Source of the DNA: Paraburkholderia sediminicola | Lineage (GTDB): Bacteria > Pseudomonadota > Gammaproteobacteria > Burkholderiales > Burkholderiaceae | Length of the DNA: 64,000 bases | Assembly: GCF_902859805.1 (NCBI RefSeq) | Contig: NZ_CADIKC010000007.1 | Location: forward strand, 186,001 to 250,000 | Reading direction: 5' to 3' | Shown here: positions 60,343 to 64,000 of the stretch, piece by piece | Layout of the letters: each line of letters starts with the position of its first letter | How positions within the stretch are numbered: the first letter of the stretch is position 1 | Notes under the pieces: generated by a model | What the model was told of the DNA's origin: nothing | Databases searched by the model: none | The model's input: only the letters and a program-made list of their open reading frames with translations | Translations under genes and position numbers: made by a program

Positions 60343-61028
60343 AGATCCGCCTTTCGTACGCCGGTCGAGTAACGCTTTTCGAGGTACATCAGCACGAAGT
60401 TGGACACTGTGGTGATGACGAGGTAGATCGCCCCTGCGAGCAGGGTGAAGAAGAAGAACCGCAACGTGCCCTTGCCCGCGTCCTGCGAGGCCTTGACTAC
60501 ATCGGCGAGGCCGATGATTGACACCAGCGCTGTGGCTTTCACCATCACCTGCCAGTTATTGCCGATGCCAGGCAGCGCGAAGCGCATCATCTGCGGGAAC
60601 ATGATTCGCGAGAACACTTGCCAGCCTGTCATGCCGTAGGCCGCGCCCGCTTCGAGCTGGCCGCGCGGCACCGCGAGGAACGCGCCGCGGAAAGTCTCGG
60701 TGAAGTACGCGCCGTAGATGAAGCCCAGCACCGCGACGCCGGCCACGAATGGGTCGATGTCGATCTGGTCCCAGCCGAGCAGGTCGGTCAGGTTATTGAG
60801 CCAGATCTGGATGCTGTAGAACAGCAGCAACATCAGCACCAGGTCGGGCACGCCGCGCACGAGCGTCGTGTAGACGGTGCCGGCGCCATAAGAGAAGCGG
60901 TTTTTCGACAGCTTCGCCGCCGCGCCGAGCAGGCCCAGCACGAAAGCGAACGCCAGTGACAACACCGCCAGTTTGACGGTTTGCCAGGTGCCGTTGAGAA
61001 GCAGCGGGCCGTAGCCTTGAAGGAACAT
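60339..61028 (-). CDS. hisQ: Amino-acid ABC transporter permease (HisQ-like)
   Basis: 229 residues from the ATG at 61028. The first helix region is LLNGTWQTVKLAVLSLAFAF, then TTLVRGVPDLVLMLLLFYSI and the EAA loop QLEAGAAYGMTGWQVFSRIM. The longer frame from 61151 has no family match. It lies 280 bases after the binding-protein gene, a gap larger than usual that may hold an mRNA-processing site to lower permease expression. Confidence 0.9.
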   Translation of the reverse strand: MFLQGYGPLLLNGTWQTVKLAVLSLAFAFVLGLLGAAAKLSKNRFSYGAGTVYTTLVRGVPDLVLMLLLFYSIQIWLNNLTDLLGWDQIDIDPFVAGVAVLGFIYGAYFTETFRGAFLAVPRGQLEAGAAYGMTGWQVFSRIMFPQMMRFALPGIGNNWQVMVKATALVSIIGLADVVKASQDAGKGTLRFFFFTLLAGAIYLVITTVSNFVLMYLEKRYSTGVRKADL

Positions 61029-61308
61029 ATGGGGTCCTTGACGATGCGCTTGTGACGCACCGCGAAAGACGCGGCCAGCTCTGCACCGCGTTTGCGGCGA
61101 GCCTGGGCTCGCCGTTTCCTGCGGCGCACAGCGCACCGCTGTGCAAATCATGACTGCATGGCCGTTGCCGGTCTTGCAGCGCGCTTTTCGATTCTCGTTG
61201 TGAATCGGGGTTGAAGCTGCGTCTGAAACTGCCTGTTGAAGCTATCAGCGACTGTATTACGAAGCCTCGGGAAAGCCCATGCGGGCGAGCCCCGAGGTAA
61301 TGAGCAAC

Positions 61309-62085
61309 TCAACGACCAGGATAGATATCGACGTCGAAGTACTGCTTTTCCAGCTTTCTGAACGTGCCGTCCTCGCGCACTTGCGCCAACGCCTGGTTGA
61401 ACATCGCTTTCAGCGCGACGTCATCCTTGCGCAGGCCGATGGCCGTGCCTTCGCCGATCGTCTTTGGGTCTTTCACTTCCGGGCCGGCCCATGCGAAGCC
61501 TTTGCCGCGCGGCGTCTTCAGGAAACCGGCGTCGGCCTGCAATTCGTCCTGCAAGGCGGCGTCAAGACGCCCCGATGCGATGTCGGCGTACACCTGATCC
61601 TGGTTCTGGTAGGACACCACGGTCACGCCTTTGGGCTCCCAGTAAGCCTTGGCGTAGGCTTCCTGAGTCGAGCCCTGCTCGACGCCGACATGCTTGCCCT
61701 TCAGCGATTCAGCCGTGGGCAGCAGCGGCGAGCCGGCTTTGGCGATCATGCGGGCCGGCGCGTCGAACAGCGTGTCGGAGAAATCAATCTGGTTGCGGCG
61801 CTTATCCGTGACGGTCAGCGACGACACGATCGCGTCGAACTTCTTGCCCTTCAACGCCGGGATGATCCCATCCAGGTCCTGCTCGACCCACACGCACTTG
61901 ACGTTCATTTTCGCGCACAGCGCTTTCGTCAAATCGACGTCGAAGCCGACGACCTGGCCGCTGGCCGCCTTCGATTCGAACGGCGGGTAGCTGGCGTCCA
62001 CCCCGATGCGCACGGTTTTCCACTCTTTCGCCATGGCGCCGGTGGCCATGACGGCAAGCGTCACGCACAGTGCGGCCTTCTTCAT
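61309..62085 (-). CDS. hisJ: Periplasmic amino-acid binding protein (HisJ/ArgT type)
   Basis: 258 residues. The signal peptide ALCVTLAVMATGAMA is cleaved near residue 19. The mature protein has the family 3 features: TVRIGVDASYPPFESKAASG, GFDVDLTKALCAKMNVKCVW (with a disulphide-type Cys pair), and AIVSSLTVTDKRRNQIDFSD. Asp and Arg positions are consistent with a basic amino-acid ligand, likely His, Lys, Arg or ornithine. It is the first gene of hisJ-hisQ-hisM-hisP. Confidence 0.9.
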   Translation of the reverse strand: MKKAALCVTLAVMATGAMAKEWKTVRIGVDASYPPFESKAASGQVVGFDVDLTKALCAKMNVKCVWVEQDLDGIIPALKGKKFDAIVSSLTVTDKRRNQIDFSDTLFDAPARMIAKAGSPLLPTAESLKGKHVGVEQGSTQEAYAKAYWEPKGVTVVSYQNQDQVYADIASGRLDAALQDELQADAGFLKTPRGKGFAWAGPEVKDPKTIGEGTAIGLRKDDVALKAMFNQALAQVREDGTFRKLEKQYFDVDIYPGR

Positions 62086-62453
62086 GTTTCTCCTGGATCA
62101 AACTGATCGTCGTGGTGTGCCGATCTCGACGATCGCCGGCTCGTGGCCGGCCGTCGCTATTCTAGGCGGTCAAAATTGTCGTGCCGCGTGCGCGTGTCGC
62201 TCCGGGCCCGGCTGGCGCGCCTTTGACGCCCACGCGCCTCGAAAAGGGCGGTATTTTACCCGATCAGGGGCCGCGCGCCAGTGCGGGACGCCGTCGGCGG
62301 CCGGTGGGCGCAGCATGCGTTGTGCATGCGCGACGGTGCCGGGGCGCGATTGCACGGATTTATAGAACGATCCAGTGCGTCGTTGCCGATTGTTTAGTGC
62401 GCCTCGCGCCCATACATTCTGTGCATCGCTAATTACTCACCGGGAGATCCCCC
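62086..62453. other. Divergent region between hisJ and the pirin gene
   Basis: 368 bases without a convincing gene. The CGGGAGAT at about 62441 is the ribosome site of the pirin gene. No clear promoter hexamers or operators could be picked. Confidence 0.35.
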
Positions 62454-63164
62454 ATGATCGAGATTCGCCGTTCCGACGAACGTGGCCACGCCAATCACGG
62501 TTGGCTCGACTCGTATCACAGCTTCTCGTTTGCCGACTACCGCGACCCGCAACACGTGCATTTCGGACCGTTGCGGGTGATCAACGAAGACCGCATCGCC
62601 GGCGGCCAGGGCTTCGGCACGCACGGCCATCGGGATATGGAAATCGTCACGTATGTGCTCGAAGGCGCGCTCGCGCACCGCGACAGCATGGGCAACGGCT
62701 CGACCATCCGTCCCGGCGATGTGCAGCGCATGAGCGCCGGCACGGGCGTGCAGCACAGCGAATTCAACGCATCGCAGGACGAACCGGCGCACCTCTTGCA
62801 GATCTGGGTGATCCCGCAGCGTGCGGGTGACCAGCCCGGCTACGAGGAAAAGCGCTTCGACGACGCCGACAAGCGCGGGCGTCTGCGCGTGGTCGCCTCG
62901 CCCGACGGCCGCGACGGCTCAGTGACGATTCACGCGGATGCATCGATATACGCGGGGCTGATCGACGGCGCGGAGCAGGCCACGTTTGCGTTGCCGAAAG
63001 GCCGGCTGGCGTATGTGCACGTGGCGCGGGGTGCGCTGACCGTGAATGGCCAGGCGCTTCAGGCCGGCGACGCCGCCAAGCTCAGCGAGACCGATACGGT
63101 GACGCTCGAAAAGGGCGATAACGCTGAAGTGCTGCTGTTCGATCTGGGTCCGCTCAACGGGTAA
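62454..63164 (+). CDS. Pirin-family protein (YhhW-like)
   Basis: 236 residues, a bicupin. The N-terminal cupin metal site is in FGTHGHRDMEIVTYVLEGAL (two His, a Glu nearby) and the later His and Glu in GTGVQHSEFNAS, matching the His57/His59/His101/Glu103 pattern of E. coli YhhW. YhhW has quercetin 2,3-dioxygenase activity in vitro; the physiological role is not clear. The C-terminal cupin lacks metal ligands, as usual. Confidence 0.92.
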   Translation: MIEIRRSDERGHANHGWLDSYHSFSFADYRDPQHVHFGPLRVINEDRIAGGQGFGTHGHRDMEIVTYVLEGALAHRDSMGNGSTIRPGDVQRMSAGTGVQHSEFNASQDEPAHLLQIWVIPQRAGDQPGYEEKRFDDADKRGRLRVVASPDGRDGSVTIHADASIYAGLIDGAEQATFALPKGRLAYVHVARGALTVNGQALQAGDAAKLSETDTVTLEKGDNAEVLLFDLGPLNG

Positions 63165-63265
63165 GGGCGGATCATCGGGCGTCACACAGCGCCCGTTGCT
63201 TGAGGGTGGCTGGTTGCAAGCGCAACGAGTCCCCTGGCTTGAAGTGTGAGCGGCACGCAAACAAA

Positions 63266-63297
63266 AACGCCACGGAAGTTTTTCCGTGGCGTTTTTT
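63266..63297. terminator. Bidirectional terminator between pirin and the Spy-like gene
   Basis: AACGCCACGGAA and TTCCGTGGCGTT form a 12-bp stem, flanked by A and T runs on both sides. It lies between convergent genes. Confidence 0.85.
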
Positions 63298-63345
63298 CAT
63301 CCGGACGACGGTTGCGCGAGCCGCCTTCCGTCTGCGTCGACCCGC

Positions 63346-63876
63346 TTACTGATTCGCAGCCGGCGCCGACGCTGCACCCTTATTATGGTGTTCCCAGCGG
63401 TCACGCATCTTTTCGTGACGCGCTTCCATCTTCGCAAAACGCTGCTTCAGCGCCGTGCTGACGGTGGTCTTCTGCTGGTCGTTCAAGCCGTTATAGAACT
63501 TGAGCCATGCGTCCGAGGTTTGCTGACGCAGTTGCGCGTCTTTCTGCTCGACCTGCTGGTGCGCGGCAGCCATGGCGCTCAGATCCAGAATCGGCTGTTG
63601 CTGCGCCGCCTTCATCTGGTTCTTGATCTGTTCATGATTGGCGCGCATGGCCTCATGGTTCTGTTTCATGGTGTCGAGCGCGGCCTGCCATTGCTTTTCC
63701 TGATCCGCGTTCAGCTTCAACTGATCGTGCAGTTGCGTGAGTTCCTTCATGAAGTGGCCATGCCAGCCACCGGGGCCGCCGTGATCGGCGGGTTGAACGG
63801 CATAGGCAGCGCCCGCGCCAATGGCGAGGGCAGTGGCGGCAACGGCGAGAACGCGCGACATTTTTTTGGTGGACAT
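63346..63876 (-). CDS. Spy/CpxP-family periplasmic chaperone-like protein
   Basis: 176 residues from the ATG at 63876. A signal peptide (VLAVAATALAIGAGAAYA) precedes a His/Gly-rich stretch, then helical LTxxQ-like repeats (QLKLNADQEKQWQAALDTMK and FYNGLNDQQKTTVSTALKQR). The pattern is that of Spy and CpxP, ATP-independent periplasmic chaperones induced by envelope stress. The two LTxxQ motifs are degenerate (LNADQ, LNDQQ). The His and Met content might also bind metal. The tail is Ala/Pro-rich. Confidence 0.8.
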   Translation of the reverse strand: MSTKKMSRVLAVAATALAIGAGAAYAVQPADHGGPGGWHGHFMKELTQLHDQLKLNADQEKQWQAALDTMKQNHEAMRANHEQIKNQMKAAQQQPILDLSAMAAAHQQVEQKDAQLRQQTSDAWLKFYNGLNDQQKTTVSTALKQRFAKMEARHEKMRDRWEHHNKGAASAPAANQ

Positions 63877-64000
63877 GTAAGACTCCCTGTAATGGAATAG
63901 CCGACGATGCAACCGATAATGTGGACGGCCTGCATTCGGTAAGTCACAGCGTAGAGAACTGCGTCCGGCGCTGTGTTACGTGGCTTGATGCGGCTGTTAC

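Noticed and set aside
1..64000. CRISPR arrays, insertion sequences, integrases, prophage genes
   Set aside because: No regularly spaced direct repeats, transposase or integrase motifs, or terminal inverted repeats were seen. The tandem repeats found are short and few.

Overview
The window looks like chromosome from a betaproteobacterium of the Burkholderiaceae, most likely Paraburkholderia. It is GC-rich and densely coded with housekeeping genes. Supporting signs are the HemC-HemDX-HemY heme operon, the nadE-glnB pair, a Burkholderia-type general porin, YXWGXW-repeat protein and small lipoproteins, and AT-rich -10 boxes of the TAAAAT type. I see no prophage, insertion sequence, integron, rRNA operon or CRISPR array. 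Genus assignment is inference from gene content and protein style.

Layout. 1-5 kb: edge of a partial gene, trxB, ftsK, lolA. 5-8.5 kb: a LysR regulator divergent from an agmatinase-family ureohydrolase (probably guanidinobutyrase), then a CytX-type permease. 8.9-12 kb: rarA, serS and a tRNA-Ser(CGA) with its own promoter and terminator. 12-15.3 kb: a small accessory stretch with a secreted protein of unknown function and a two-gene unit: a membrane coiled-coil protein and a membrane-anchored solute-binding/LysM fusion. 15.5-19.4 kb: a tight four-gene unit (FAD oxidoreductase, DUF1365, Cfa-family methyltransferase, chalcone-isomerase-like protein) that probably modifies membrane lipid acyl chains. 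19.3-23 kb: esterase lipoprotein, mntH, Tat-exported ferritin-like lipoprotein. 23-27 kb: map, an acetyltransferase and minCDE. 27-34 kb: small envelope proteins, a CLC antiporter, heptosyltransferase I, an MHS-family transporter and a TonB-C-like lipoprotein. 34-46 kb: argH, an MmyB-type regulator divergent from a methyltransferase, ppc, and the hemC-hemDX-hemY operon. 46-50 kb: an ALDH-SDR-MFS catabolic operon. 50-56.8 kb: ppa, a FUSC pump, a GIY-YIG protein, a peptidoglycan-type acyltransferase-like protein, nadE and glnB. 57-64 kb: a general porin, a basic/polar amino-acid ABC importer operon, pirin and a Spy/CpxP-like chaperone.

How parts work together. The Min system and FtsK serve division and chromosome segregation. 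HemC, HemDX and HemY form one tetrapyrrole operon. PII (glnB) next to glutamine-dependent NAD synthetase suggests NAD synthesis is tied to nitrogen status. The acyl-chain cluster is the best candidate for incompletely described chemistry: its Cfa-like enzyme lacks two of the bicarbonate-site residues of true cyclopropane synthases, which fits a methylase acting with a flavin oxidoreductase. The membrane coiled-coil plus solute-binding/LysM pair is the least explained unit.

Limits: everything here was read by eye. Family calls rest on recalled motifs and not on searches, and small regulatory calls are tentative.
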